In this document: in pieces, positions 1 through 9,166 of the stretch
Layout: every line of letters starts with the position of its first letter
Position numbering within the stretch: the first letter of the stretch is position 1
NCBI GenBank assembly: GCA_027858795.1
Contig: JAQICF010000139.1
Coordinates: forward strand, 1-32,633
Reading direction: 5' to 3'
Length of the DNA stretch: 32,633 bases
Origin: Candidatus Delongbacteria bacterium
Lineage (GTDB): Bacteria > Delongbacteria > UBA4055
Program-made: the position numbers and the translations under genes
Notes under the pieces: model-generated
The model's input: the letters and a program-made list of their open reading frames with translations, nothing else
Database searches by the model: none
What the model was told of the DNA's origin: nothing

Positions 1-270
1 CTTGTACTCCATACAAATTATTTCAAAAATATACTAATATTTATTGCTCTTTACTAAAGAAATTTTATCCTTTTTTACTCTATACTTCAAACATATTTAA
101 CAGTTACACTCTAAATATAGCACTATCAAAGTGTCAAATAGTGACCTTTTGCTCTTTTTTCGAATTATTTTACATTATTTTTTAAAAGCCTACCATAAAA
201 GATTTTAGAATGTCACTTAACGGTCATGGCAAAAAGCGAATCGTCAAGTCAAGTCGGGAGTTCAAGTCAT

Positions 271-340
271 TTTGCCAATGTTAGCCCTTGTTTATTTTTC
301 TTTTTAAGAATTAGTTCTTCAATCCCTATGTGTCAATTTA
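271..340 (-). repeat. Dispersed repeat, copy 1 (inverted relative to copy 2 at 6140)
   Basis: Read on the minus strand from 340 downwards, 21 bases (340-320) are identical to 6140-6160; the core is AATTGACACATAGGGATTG. After a short unmatched spacer the similarity resumes: an AAAAAGAAAAAT-like stretch, then GGGCTAAC followed by GGCAAAA, matching 6165-6200. Both copies extend outward from the two secreted-protein genes between them. A GGCAAAA/TTTTGCC inverted repeat lies further along this copy (about 225-275). No open reading frame is associated, so it resembles a non-coding dispersed repeat or a mobile-element remnant. Confidence 0.65.
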
Positions 341-487
341 TCATTCTTTCTGTTTAATGTAAAGTGTATAATTAAATATCGAATTTAAAAAAAATGATCG
401 TATATGTGAGAATCAAAAATCAGTATGTATAAAAATAAGTAAAACGGGTAAAATAAGTGTTTAAACTATAGAGACAAATAATTAGGG

Positions 488-516
488 TTGACAAATAGCA
501 TCAGTTGTATTATTTT
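488..516 (+). promoter_or_regulatory. Possible sigma-70-type promoter for the first secreted-protein gene
   Basis: TTGACA at 488-493 is followed by a 17-base spacer and TATTTT at 511-516, about 70 bases before the ATG at 589. The -35 box is a perfect consensus match and the -10 box is partial. The primary sigma factor in this window looks Bacteroidota-like, and such sigma factors can prefer other motifs, so the assignment is tentative. Confidence 0.35.
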
Positions 517-588
517 ACTAAAGTTTTGATTTAACTGGTGAATTGCCAGAGTTGATTATAAAATATTAATATGTTATGGGATAACACT

Positions 589-2028
589 ATGAAAGCACGA
601 ATAATAATATTTTTAACACTGATAGCTGCTTTTTTTCTATTTGCAGCAAGGGACATGATTACTTGGGAAAATGACTATGCTTTAGAATTTGGAGATGGAA
701 TCAACAGTATAGAACCAACAAGTGATGGTGGTTATATCGCTGGTGGGTGGTATTACCAGCAATTGAGTATAGATGTTTATCAAATTCATGCTAGACTTAT
801 AAAAATTGATCCTTATGGAAATATGGAATGGGAAAGAGCTTTTATGTTGGCAGATGAAGCGATGTCTAATATATATTCTATTATTGAAAATTCAGACGGT
901 GATTTTATAGCAACAGGTTATTCTGAAGTAGCAGGTAGAAGTGATGCTATTATGGTATTGAAGTATGATAAAGATGGAAATTTTATATGGAGTAAATTTT
1001 ACGGTAATTTAAATAAAACACAAGGTAATGTAATTAAAGAAACAAATGATAAGGGGTATATAATTGCAGGACGAGAAGCAATCAATGATTCAGTTAATGT
1101 TGCATCAATAATTAGGTTAGATTCAAATTGTGATTCGTTATGGACTGTTACAAATGATGAGGGAATGAATTCTGAGTTTAGAGATTTAATTATTGATAAT
1201 AATGAATTTGTGGCAATTGGGAATTCTCAATCAGAGAATTATGAATCTAGTGGAATTATTTCCAAAATTGATTCAATGGGAAATAAAATATGGGAAAAAT
1301 ACTATGATTCTTTGGGTTTTTCTTACATATGCAATGATGTAGATAGTTTTTACTTATGTAGCGGTGGTATAGTTGGTAAACGTCTTATTATGAAAGTAAG
1401 TCAAATGGGAGATACGCTTTCATCAAAATTATTTGACTTAAGCTTAATTTATTCAATTGTGTCTTTAGAAAAAACGAGTGATAGTAATTATATAGTTGCT
1501 GGACTTAATGAAACACCTGATGCATACAGTAGTAATTACGATTGGTGTATTATAAAATTTGATCAGAATTTAGATACATTATGGAAACAGGTTTATGGTT
1601 GTGAAACATATACTACAGATGATTACCCATGGGGTGGTTGTAAACCAACAAGTGATGGAGGATATATTGCAGGTGGTGACATATACCATTATTCTTACGC
1701 AATGAAATTAGATGAGAATGGTACCGTTGGGATAATGGATCCCGATTTATCGGGAACAATTGACAATTATACATTGGAGCAAAATTATCCTAATCCATTT
1801 AATAATCAGACGACTATTGCTTATAATTTAAAAGAAATGAGTGAAGTTAATGTTAGTATATATAATTCGAATGGACAATTTGTACAGAATTTGGTTAACA
1901 AGAAACAGTCTAAAGGAAATTACGGAATTACTTTTGATGGTAGTAAGTTAAATAGCGGTGTTTATTATTATAGATTGAAGATAGATGGAGAAGTTAAAGA
2001 TACAAAAAAGATGATTTATTTGAGATAA
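589..2028 (+). CDS. Secreted repeat (probable beta-propeller) protein with T9SS sorting domain
   Basis: The product is about 479 residues. An ATG at 571 is also in frame, but the one at 589 is preferred because it starts a classical signal peptide (MKARIIIFLTLIAAFFLFAA) directly. The mature part carries repeated SDGGYIAGG-like strands, each followed by a KxDxxGNxxW-like strand. The first and last copies (about nt 715-750 and 1645-1680) are also very similar as DNA. This resembles beta-propeller or delta-60-type repeats of surface proteins. The last 80 or so residues are a type A T9SS C-terminal domain (QNYPNPFN, then NSGVYYYRL, ending KKMIYLR), so the protein should cross the outer membrane through the Por system and be attached or released. 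No catalytic motif was recognised. Its binding partner is unknown. Confidence 0.85.
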   Translation: MKARIIIFLTLIAAFFLFAARDMITWENDYALEFGDGINSIEPTSDGGYIAGGWYYQQLSIDVYQIHARLIKIDPYGNMEWERAFMLADEAMSNIYSIIENSDGDFIATGYSEVAGRSDAIMVLKYDKDGNFIWSKFYGNLNKTQGNVIKETNDKGYIIAGREAINDSVNVASIIRLDSNCDSLWTVTNDEGMNSEFRDLIIDNNEFVAIGNSQSENYESSGIISKIDSMGNKIWEKYYDSLGFSYICNDVDSFYLCSGGIVGKRLIMKVSQMGDTLSSKLFDLSLIYSIVSLEKTSDSNYIVAGLNETPDAYSSNYDWCIIKFDQNLDTLWKQVYGCETYTTDDYPWGGCKPTSDGGYIAGGDIYHYSYAMKLDENGTVGIMDPDLSGTIDNYTLEQNYPNPFNNQTTIAYNLKEMSEVNVSIYNSNGQFVQNLVNKKQSKGNYGITFDGSKLNSGVYYYRLKIDGEVKDTKKMIYLR

Positions 2029-2150
2029 ATCGTAGGGGACGATTCCCATTCGTCCCTTGAAAACGATGTGGATATCCGTGTTAGGCACGAATATAGCCCA
2101 TAGATTGCCACACACCTAAGGTGTTCGCAATGACAAGGTATGTAAAACAA
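2029..2150. repeat. Cluster of three adjacent palindromic units
   Basis: Three hairpin-forming units follow the stop codon. Unit 1 has arms GGGACGA (2036-2042) and TCGTCCC (2050-2056). Unit 2 has arms ATATCCGTG (2072-2080) and CACGAATAT (2086-2094). Unit 3 has ATTGC/GCAAT outer arms (2104-2108, 2127-2131) and ACACCT/AGGTGT inner arms (2112-2117, 2119-2124). Units of types 1 and 2 recur at 20431-20450 and 20391-20413. No T-run follows, so these are not canonical terminators. Confidence 0.7.
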
Positions 2151-2285
2151 CGAAAAAGTAAGTATAAACAACCGGCATCAATAAAGACATGTCGATTAAG
2201 ACATTATCTCTATCACCCAATAGTAAGATAATACTTTTTTCGGCATGTCCCAAATTAATAAAATTTAACTAAGGAGACATGCAAA

Positions 2286-5200
2286 ATGAAAAAGTTTAGT
2301 TTAATTGTACTATTTTTACTTTGTGCAATGACCTTTGCACAAGTTATGAAGCTTGAAGATGCACCCCTTGCAGATACTGATCCGTTATACACGTTCCGAA
2401 GAGAATTTCCAGTAAAAGGAAATGTTGAATTACCAATTATTTTTGCCACTTTTCAAGGTGATGAAGATATCAAAATGTTTTTTGATACAGACCAGATAAC
2501 TCACCCAACAGCTCCATCAATGTTTAAGTTACCGGATGGTCAAACCATTGAAGAGTATATTGCAGCTAATGGAACATACGATTTTAAAGAATATGTGGAA
2601 TCGGCAGTCCAAGATTACTATAATGAAGTTACAAAAGGGGACTTGCAGGTAGATGTTGTATTTTATGATAATCCGGCAAGACCTTCGGACGGTTTGTGGG
2701 TTCTTCAACCTGCAAGTGTTTATAATGCAACTTATAATCCTGATTATCCAATAGGTCTTTTAATAAATGTAACGAATGATCTTTACAATATGGTTATTGA
2801 AGAGTATCCTGACTTAGCTGGTGTTGAGGATATCAATTATCTATATCCAAATGGTTTATTAACAAGCCCATATAGTGGATTAGCAGGAGGTCAGCCATTC
2901 AGCTGGACTGATATTAATGGTATTCCTGCTAACGCAGATTTATACAGAACTATTACATTTTTCGAAGATAATTTTAATCAGTCAGTTCTTGTACTTGTAC
3001 ATGAGATAGCACATAATTTGATGATCTTAGGTGATCAGGATTTAAATGGTACAAGTTATGGCGGCTTTTACGAAGATGAATTTATGGGTGAGTCAAGAGC
3101 AACGGCACCACCATACGATCCAATGTTTCATAATGGTATGATGGGTGCTCCATATAGCCTTTACGGTCTGTATCCTACGCATACCTGGGATCTGATTCAT
3201 CAAACATATCTTGATTCAACTGATTTTGCAATTTTAGAGGAAGAAGATCATGATTTGTTTTTTACTAACAATAAATGTGAGCAAAAAATTCTTAATGTCA
3301 GAAAAGAATTAACAGAAAGAGATCGGTTATATGGAATTCGTAATGGTATTATAATCCCGATTCATACTGATTTTTTGGAACCTGATGATCATAATATAAG
3401 GAGATATTATAAGCAGGTAGAGTCTCAGAATTTTCTAATCGAATTAAGAAGCGGAACCGGTTTTGATAATATAGGTGGAATAGGTGATGATGGTGAGAGT
3501 AAAGGGATTTTAATATCTCACATGATAAATTGCTATAGAACAGAGTATGATCCTGCAAACCCGACCATACCAATAAAGCAATATACAAGCTATAACAGCA
3601 TTTTAGATATCGAATCTGCTACTCCATATCCAGTTAAAAACAATTCGGACGAACCATATAGAGATCCAGAACTTTGTTATTGGATATATGATGATGTAAC
3701 AGGTACTTATATTCCTAATGAATATCGAAATGGAATTTTTTATGACGGTAAAGATTGTGTCGACTGGATGGACGATGTTGTTTCTCGACTTTATGACTGT
3801 GAAGGTGGAGATACTGCCTATGATGGTGCACCAAAACATGCGAGTTTACCATCAGATTTTTTTAACGATACTAATCTTAATAAATTCACACCATCTACAA
3901 GACCAAGTTCTTGCTCATATAAGCAAGTTGATCTTCACTTAGGTATCTTTATTGACAGGATCGTAGGAGATTATGCAGAGCTAACAATTTATAAAAACTA
4001 TTGGTCGAAGCCAATGACCGATGGCAGTGATGGAACAATTAGTGACTATGGGTATATAGGTGAAGAGTTCGAAATTGGCAATGAAACAATTTTAACTGCT
4101 GATAATAATTCGATAATTAAATTTCTACCGAATTCAAGTATGACCATGCTTGCAGGTTCAAAATTTATTTTGTCTGAAGGTACAGAATTAATACTAACAG
4201 AAGGTTGTGAACTAATAATTGAGGACGGAGCTGATTTGGAAATCGAATCAGGTGCAAAAATCATTATTGAAGGTAATGCAAAAATTACAGGAAATATGGG
4301 ACAATCACCCGTAGAAATAGTGGTAACTGACGATTCTCAACTTACATTTGGGGAAGATTCATATATAAATTTTGAAAATACAGTTATAACACCTTTTACT
4401 CTGGGAATAAATTCAGAACTTGTAATTGAAAAAGATGCGGAATTTAAATTTGCCCCATATACTCAAGCTGAGTATGCACAAGGATCAAAGATTACAATCC
4501 AAGATCAAGGTTCATTTATTTCATATGAAGCAAATATGATAGGTATTGATCAATGGCAAGGAATTGTAATAGAAGATGGAGGTAAAATAGCCTTAACTTC
4601 AACTACAATTAACAATGCTGATTGCGCTGTGAGCGGATCACCCGGGAATTGTGATATTTATTATTCTACGTTTACAGATTGTGATAACGGTATATCATTA
4701 TTTGGATGTGATGATTTTTATATCGTTGATAACACATTCGTAGGTAAAGGTATAGGTAATGGATTAGCAATAACCGCATCTGACGGAGATTTAAGAGAAA
4801 ATAGAGTATCTAACTATCAGAATGGAGTTCAAATAACGCTATGTTCACCTGATATTTATGATAATACTATAAGTAATAATGTTAACTATGGTTTGCATAT
4901 AACAGGCTATAATGCTTATCCAAACTTAGTAAGTCCGACACAAAAGGGATTGAATAATGAAATTAGCTATAACGGACTTGGACAAATATACTTAAAATAT
5001 TGGGCTACTATCAAAATGGATAAAGGTAGAAATAATGTTTTTACGGATTATAACATTACTACCGGATTACCTGAAGTACCTTGTATTGTAGGTGAAAGCC
5101 ATTTGGCTACAAAATTAACTCCTCCTTGGATAAAGGGAATACCTGCAGAATATAATTACTGGGGTTATGAAAATGTCAATGTATATTTTTTCGATCTATA

Positions 5201-6074
5201 CGAAAGGTATAGTCTGGATTACAGACCATGGGAACCTGAGCCATACTCAGATGATGAGCAATCTCCAATACCGGGTAATGAACTATCCTTTGATGAAAGA
5301 ATGTTGATTATAGCATTGGGTTTTGAACTTGATGGTAAATATGATCAATCTATTGATAAACTCGAAAAGATACTAGAACGTAATGAAACTCTTGATGATA
5401 GTTTACAATCTGAAGAATATGCCTTTGCTCTTGTTAAGTTGCCTAGTCTTTATGTTAGGGAAGATCAAGCACTTGAACCGTTAGAAAAAATATTTGATGC
5501 TAAAATAGAATCTGATGACGAGAGTATTGATAAAAAATTCTACAAAGAAATGAAAATTTCTACAAAGATCAAAGGTAAGAAATATGACGAGGCTATTGCT
5601 TTGGCAGAAGAAATGAAAGATGATGCAACTACAGAGGGTGAGATACTATTAGCTGAAATAGACATTGCTATTGCAAACATGAAGAAGAATTCTGAAAACA
5701 AAGGTAAGATCAGATCAGATCAATCCGCTACAATCAGCGATTTACTTGCAAAACTGAATGGAACAGAGGGAGATGAAGAGAAAACTGATATTGTAGAATC
5801 TGCAGTACCATCAGAATTCACACTTTATCAAAATTATCCAAATCCGTTTAACCCAACTACTGAGATTAAATTTGCATTACCAACCGCAAGTGATGTAAAA
5901 CTGAATGTTTATAACATTAACGGACAATTAGTTTCTGAACTTCTAAATGGAAGCAAAGAGGCTGGAATTCATAAAGTTAATTTCGATGCAAGTAACTTTA
6001 ATTCAGGCATGTATTTCTATACACTTGAAGCAAACGGAAGGAATTTCACAAAGAAAATGATTTTAACAAAATAG
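2286..6074 (+). CDS. Large secreted metalloprotease-like/beta-helix/TPR fusion with T9SS sorting domain
   Basis: The product has 1262 residues. An AAGGAG site (2271-2276) precedes the ATG, which opens a signal peptide ending near AMTFAQ (residue 19). HEIAH at residues 239-243, continuing to NLMILGD, fits a zinc-binding HExxH motif like that of M6 (immune inhibitor A-type) peptidases: the two His bind zinc and Glu240 is the base. Residues about 600-690 are short beta-strand repeats rich in GAxxxI. Residues about 758-905 resemble NosD-type right-handed beta-helix repeats (NxxxxxxNGxxI). Residues about 1000-1165 are charged helical, TPR-like sequence. The last 80 residues are a T9SS sorting domain (QNYPNPFNPTTEIKF, ending KKMILTK). 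The likely role is an extracellular or cell-surface protease or adhesin. Protease activity is an inference from one motif. A terminator follows at 6105-6131. Confidence 0.85.
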   Translation: MKKFSLIVLFLLCAMTFAQVMKLEDAPLADTDPLYTFRREFPVKGNVELPIIFATFQGDEDIKMFFDTDQITHPTAPSMFKLPDGQTIEEYIAANGTYDFKEYVESAVQDYYNEVTKGDLQVDVVFYDNPARPSDGLWVLQPASVYNATYNPDYPIGLLINVTNDLYNMVIEEYPDLAGVEDINYLYPNGLLTSPYSGLAGGQPFSWTDINGIPANADLYRTITFFEDNFNQSVLVLVHEIAHNLMILGDQDLNGTSYGGFYEDEFMGESRATAPPYDPMFHNGMMGAPYSLYGLYPTHTWDLIHQTYLDSTDFAILEEEDHDLFFTNNKCEQKILNVRKELTERDRLYGIRNGIIIPIHTDFLEPDDHNIRRYYKQVESQNFLIELRSGTGFDNIGGIGDDGESKGILISHMINCYRTEYDPANPTIPIKQYTSYNSILDIESATPYPVKNNSDEPYRDPELCYWIYDDVTGTYIPNEYRNGIFYDGKDCVDWMDDVVSRLYDCEGGDTAYDGAPKHASLPSDFFNDTNLNKFTPSTRPSSCSYKQVDLHLGIFIDRIVGDYAELTIYKNYWSKPMTDGSDGTISDYGYIGEEFEIGNETILTADNNSIIKFLPNSSMTMLAGSKFILSEGTELILTEGCELIIEDGADLEIESGAKIIIEGNAKITGNMGQSPVEIVVTDDSQLTFGEDSYINFENTVITPFTLGINSELVIEKDAEFKFAPYTQAEYAQGSKITIQDQGSFISYEANMIGIDQWQGIVIEDGGKIALTSTTINNADCAVSGSPGNCDIYYSTFTDCDNGISLFGCDDFYIVDNTFVGKGIGNGLAITASDGDLRENRVSNYQNGVQITLCSPDIYDNTISNNVNYGLHITGYNAYPNLVSPTQKGLNNEISYNGLGQIYLKYWATIKMDKGRNNVFTDYNITTGLPEVPCIVGESHLATKLTPPWIKGIPAEYNYWGYENVNVYFFDLYERYSLDYRPWEPEPYSDDEQSPIPGNELSFDERMLIIALGFELDGKYDQSIDKLEKILERNETLDDSLQSEEYAFALVKLPSLYVREDQALEPLEKIFDAKIESDDESIDKKFYKEMKISTKIKGKKYDEAIALAEEMKDDATTEGEILLAEIDIAIANMKKNSENKGKIRSDQSATISDLLAKLNGTEGDEEKTDIVESAVPSEFTLYQNYPNPFNPTTEIKFALPTASDVKLNVYNINGQLVSELLNGSKEAGIHKVNFDASNFNSGMYFYTLEANGRNFTKKMILTK

Positions 6075-6104
6075 TTCCAGATGAACTATAATACAATTCA
6101 TTAG

Positions 6105-6131
6105 AGGTGGTATCAAAACCACCTTTTTTTT
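6105..6131 (+). terminator. Rho-independent terminator after the metalloprotease-like gene
   Basis: Arms AGGTGGT (6105-6111) and ACCACCT (6118-6124) pair perfectly around a 6-base loop, followed by a run of T residues to about 6131. It lies 30 bases after the stop codon. Confidence 0.85.
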
Positions 6132-6139
6132 TATATCTT

Positions 6140-6202
6140 TAAATTGACACATAGGGATTGTTTTAAAAGAAAAATTAATGAGGGCTAACGTGCGGCAAAA
6201 AG
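6140..6202 (+). repeat. Dispersed repeat, copy 2
   Basis: Bases 6140-6160 are identical to the reverse complement of 320-340. Downstream similarity (TTTAAAAGAAAAATTAATG, then GGGCTAACG and GGCAAAAA) continues to about 6200. It sits just after the terminator of the metalloprotease-like gene, so the two copies bracket the two T9SS cargo genes in inverted orientation. Confidence 0.65.
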
Positions 6203-6218
6203 ACGTACTTCTTTTTGC
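6195..6218. repeat. Hairpin inside repeat copy 2
   Basis: Arms GCAAAAAG (6195-6202) and CTTTTTGC (6211-6218) pair perfectly around ACGTACTT. The GACGTAC overlapping the left arm can instead pair with GTACGTC near 6255-6261, so two mutually exclusive folds are possible. Only a pyrimidine-rich run follows the second fold. Confidence 0.55.
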
Positions 6219-6477
6219 TGTCTGGTTCAAGCCTGATTAAAATGGCAAAGCGCCGTACGTCGTTTTTTTCTACTGTAGTTCTAGGTTATTTAAAGGATTG
6301 TTCATCTGAGAAATCCCGTTTTATAATCTTAGACTAAAATAATAATTGAAAATGTGTAACAATGCAACCTTATAATTATTCAAATATGCTTTTTTATTTA
6401 TAAGATCTGTCAGAGTTCGTCATGCTTAATGTCTTAAAAATCATTTTAAATGAAAACGTTTAGCTATGAAAATAAAT

Positions 6478-6493
6478 TGGCACACAAGTTGCA
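6478..6493 (+). promoter_or_regulatory. Sigma-54 (RpoN) type promoter upstream of clpB
   Basis: TGGCACACAAGTTGCA matches the -24/-12 consensus TGGCAC-N5-TTGCA. GG is at 6479-6480 and GC at 6491-6492, with the diagnostic 10-base gap between them. Transcription would start near 6504, giving a leader of about 29 bases before the clpB ATG with its GGAGAA site at 6524-6529. The match is complete and the position ideal. It implies that an RpoN and an AAA+ activator exist elsewhere in the genome; neither is in this window. Confidence 0.75.
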
Positions 6494-6532
6494 GTTACAT
6501 AGACAGTAAAACAACTTTAATATGGAGAAATT

Positions 6533-9088
6533 ATGAACAACGATAAAATGACTATAAAGGTACAAGAGTATCTAAACGAATCAGTCAAAACCGCAAAAGA
6601 ATACAATGCTGCAGAAGTTACTGAGCTTCACTTTTTTGAAAAAATACTTCAGGATGAAAATATTATTACAACTCTGATAAAAAGGGTCGGTGTTGACTTA
6701 TCTATGATATCAGGAAAAGTACAAACTGAACTATCAAAATTGGCAAAAGTTAATTCTGTAGCTACAAATATATATCTATCATCCCAATTCAATAATATAT
6801 TAGAATCGAGCTTTAAGCTTGCTGAGAAAATGGGAGATGAATATGTTAGTCTGGAGCATATATTTCTAGCAATCCTGAATGATAAAAAAAGTAATCTATA
6901 CAAAATATTGAAAGATTTGAATGTTGATCATGACACTGTACTTAAACTTTTAAAGTCTGTCAGAGGAAATCAAAAGATCAAAGATGCAGATCCGGAAGCT
7001 AAATATGAAGTTCTTAAGAAGTATACGAGAGATCTTAACGATCTTGCAGAAAAAGAAAAGCTTGATCCTGTCATAGGCAGAGATGCTGAGATAAGAAGAG
7101 TTCTGCAGATATTGACTAGAAGAACAAAGAACAATCCTGTTCTTATCGGAGAACCCGGTACAGGTAAAACTGCTATTGCGGAAGGTCTTGCTCACAGAAT
7201 AATAAGAAAAGATGTCCCTGATAATTTAAAAAATAAAAGGATATTGGCTTTAGATTTGGCTGCATTGATAGCTGGTGCAAAATTCAGAGGTGAATTTGAG
7301 GAAAGATTTAAAGCTGTGTTGAAGGAAGTAGAAGCATCAGATGGTAATTTAATATTATTTATTGATGAATTACATACTTTAGTAGGAACTGGTGCTGCTC
7401 AGGGTTCTATGGATGCATCAAATATGTTAAAACCTGCACTTGCTAGAGGTGATATCAAAGTTATTGGTGCTACAACTATCTCAGAATACAGAAAATATAT
7501 TGAAAAAGATGCTGCATTTGAAAGAAGATTTCAGCCGGTAATGATCGATGAACCTTCTATTGAAGATACCGTTTCGATTCTAAGAGGTATCAAAGATAAA
7601 TATGAAGTACATCATGGTGTTAGGATTACTGACGGGGCACTTATAGCTGCTGCAAAATTATCATCCAGATATATCTCGGACAGATTTCTTCCTGATAAAG
7701 CAATTGATCTGATAGATGAATCTGCTGCAAAATTAAAACTTGAGATAGAATCTATGCCTGAAGAGATCGAGACAATTCAAAGAAAGATAATTCAACTTGA
7801 AATTGAAAAACAGGCAGTGAGCAAAGAAAAAGATAAGAGGTCAAAAGACAGGTTTGAAACCGTAAAAGCAGAGATAGCTAACCTTAAGGCTGAATCTGAC
7901 GAGTTGAATATCCATTGGGAACAGGAAAAAAAGTATATTGCTACGATCAGAGAAGGTACGAAAAAGCTTGATGATCTCAGGAACGAAGAATCTATAGCTG
8001 AAAGAAATGGTGAACTTGAAAAAGTTTCAAAAATCAGATATCAGGAAATGCCTAAGATAAGATCAAGTGTTGAAGAAGCAAGAGAAAATCTGGAGAAGTT
8101 TCAATCAGGGAAAAAGATGCTGAGAGAAGAGATCGGTGAAAACGAGATCGCTGAAATAATTTCAAGATGGACACATATACCTGTAAATAAACTCCTTGAA
8201 AGTGAAAAAGACAAACTTTTAAAAATGGAAGACTTACTTGCACTTAGAGTTAAAGGGCAGGATGAATCTGTGAAAATCGTGTCTGATGCTCTTAGAAGAA
8301 ACAGGGCAGGATTGCAGGATCCGAACAGACCTATAGCATCATTTATATTCCTTGGTTCAACCGGAGTTGGAAAGACAGAGTTAGCTAAAGCTTTGGCGGA
8401 ATTTATGTTCGATAGCGATGAAGCTATGGTCAGGATAGACATGAGTGAGTATATGGAATCTCATTCTGTAAGCAGATTGATCGGACCTCCTCCGGGGTAT
8501 GTAGGTTACGATGAAGGTGGACAATTGACAGATGCTGTAAGAAAGAAACCTTTCTCGATTGTTCTATTCGATGAAGTTGAAAAAGCTCATCCTCAAGTAT
8601 TTAATATTCTACTACAGGTTCTTGATGATGGTAGATTGACTGATAACAAAGGTAGAACAGTTAATTTTAAGAATACCATTATTATAATGACTTCAAATTT
8701 AGGATCAGATCTGTTTGCGAATGTTGAAGTTGTTACAGAAGATAAAAAGACTGAACTTACAAAAATGATAAAGAACCATTTGAAACCGGAGTTCGTTAAC
8801 AGAATAGATGATATAATAGTGTTCAATAAGCTAAACAAAGATGTAATCTTTGAAATTGCTGAAAGATTATTGAATGATGTTAATAAAAGATTAGCGGACA
8901 GAGAAATAAAAATTGTCATTGATGAAAAATCAAAAAGAATACTTTCAGAAAAAGGTTATGATAGTACCTATGGTGCAAGGCCTTTAAAAAGGTTGATTGA
9001 AAAAACAGTTTTAAATAATCTGTCAGTTAAATTATTGAATGGAGATATTCAGGAAGGAGAAAGTGTTAAACTTAGTGAATTGATGTAA
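6533..9088 (+). CDS. clpB: ATP-dependent disaggregase ClpB
   Basis: ClpB is a hexameric AAA+ chaperone that, with DnaK, pulls polypeptides out of aggregates in the cytoplasm. The protein has 851 residues, close to the usual 855-870. Visible parts in order: Clp N-domain (about 1-145), first AAA+ module with Walker A GEPGTGKT (206-213) and Walker B FIDE (D278, E279), a long coiled-coil middle domain (about 400-525) that marks ClpB rather than ClpA or ClpC, and a second AAA+ module with GSTGVGKT (608-615), the pore loop GYVGYD and Walker B LFDE (D680, E681). No IGL/IGF loop for ClpP binding is evident, consistent with a pure disaggregase. It is the first gene of a run with htrA and the sigma factor gene, and the sigma-54 promoter at 6478 should control it. 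Confidence 0.97.
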   Translation: MNNDKMTIKVQEYLNESVKTAKEYNAAEVTELHFFEKILQDENIITTLIKRVGVDLSMISGKVQTELSKLAKVNSVATNIYLSSQFNNILESSFKLAEKMGDEYVSLEHIFLAILNDKKSNLYKILKDLNVDHDTVLKLLKSVRGNQKIKDADPEAKYEVLKKYTRDLNDLAEKEKLDPVIGRDAEIRRVLQILTRRTKNNPVLIGEPGTGKTAIAEGLAHRIIRKDVPDNLKNKRILALDLAALIAGAKFRGEFEERFKAVLKEVEASDGNLILFIDELHTLVGTGAAQGSMDASNMLKPALARGDIKVIGATTISEYRKYIEKDAAFERRFQPVMIDEPSIEDTVSILRGIKDKYEVHHGVRITDGALIAAAKLSSRYISDRFLPDKAIDLIDESAAKLKLEIESMPEEIETIQRKIIQLEIEKQAVSKEKDKRSKDRFETVKAEIANLKAESDELNIHWEQEKKYIATIREGTKKLDDLRNEESIAERNGELEKVSKIRYQEMPKIRSSVEEARENLEKFQSGKKMLREEIGENEIAEIISRWTHIPVNKLLESEKDKLLKMEDLLALRVKGQDESVKIVSDALRRNRAGLQDPNRPIASFIFLGSTGVGKTELAKALAEFMFDSDEAMVRIDMSEYMESHSVSRLIGPPPGYVGYDEGGQLTDAVRKKPFSIVLFDEVEKAHPQVFNILLQVLDDGRLTDNKGRTVNFKNTIIIMTSNLGSDLFANVEVVTEDKKTELTKMIKNHLKPEFVNRIDDIIVFNKLNKDVIFEIAERLLNDVNKRLADREIKIVIDEKSKRILSEKGYDSTYGARPLKRLIEKTVLNNLSVKLLNGDIQEGESVKLSELM

Positions 9089-9166
9089 AAAATTCAGGAA
9101 CAATGTAAATTTTAATATTGTATAATTCCTCGATTGAAATTAATAAATTAACACAGGAGAAATCAA

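Larger units (their letters stand above)
1..588. other. Intergenic region with no gene seen
   Basis: No convincing coding region or RNA gene is visible in these 588 bases. The stretch is AT-rich and full of stops on both strands. It contains a small inverted repeat (CACTAT at 121-126 with ATAGTG at 138-143), a short run of CAAGTC repeats around 244-268, one copy of a dispersed repeat (about 271-340, listed separately) and a possible promoter at 488-516. The left edge of the window cuts whatever lies further upstream. Confidence 0.6.
6132..6532. other. Non-coding region before clpB
   Basis: No gene is visible in these 401 bases. They contain dispersed-repeat copy 2 (6140-6202), overlapping inverted repeats (GCAAAAAG 6195-6202 with CTTTTTGC 6211-6218; GACGTAC 6202-6208 with a GTACGTC about 50 bases on), an AT-rich stretch from 6300 to 6470, and the sigma-54 promoter at 6478-6493. 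No clear binding site for a sigma-54 activator was identified in the AT-rich part. Confidence 0.6.

Noticed and set aside
271..340. GTTAGCC/GGCTAAC in the dispersed repeats as integron attC core sites
   Set aside because: The seven-base core does not fit RYYYAAC/GTTRRRY, no partner core lies at attC distance, and no integrase gene is present.
9098..9126. Promoter for the HtrA gene based on TATAAT at 9121-9126
   Set aside because: No recognisable -35 box at the right distance; in such AT-rich DNA a lone TATAAT is weak evidence.
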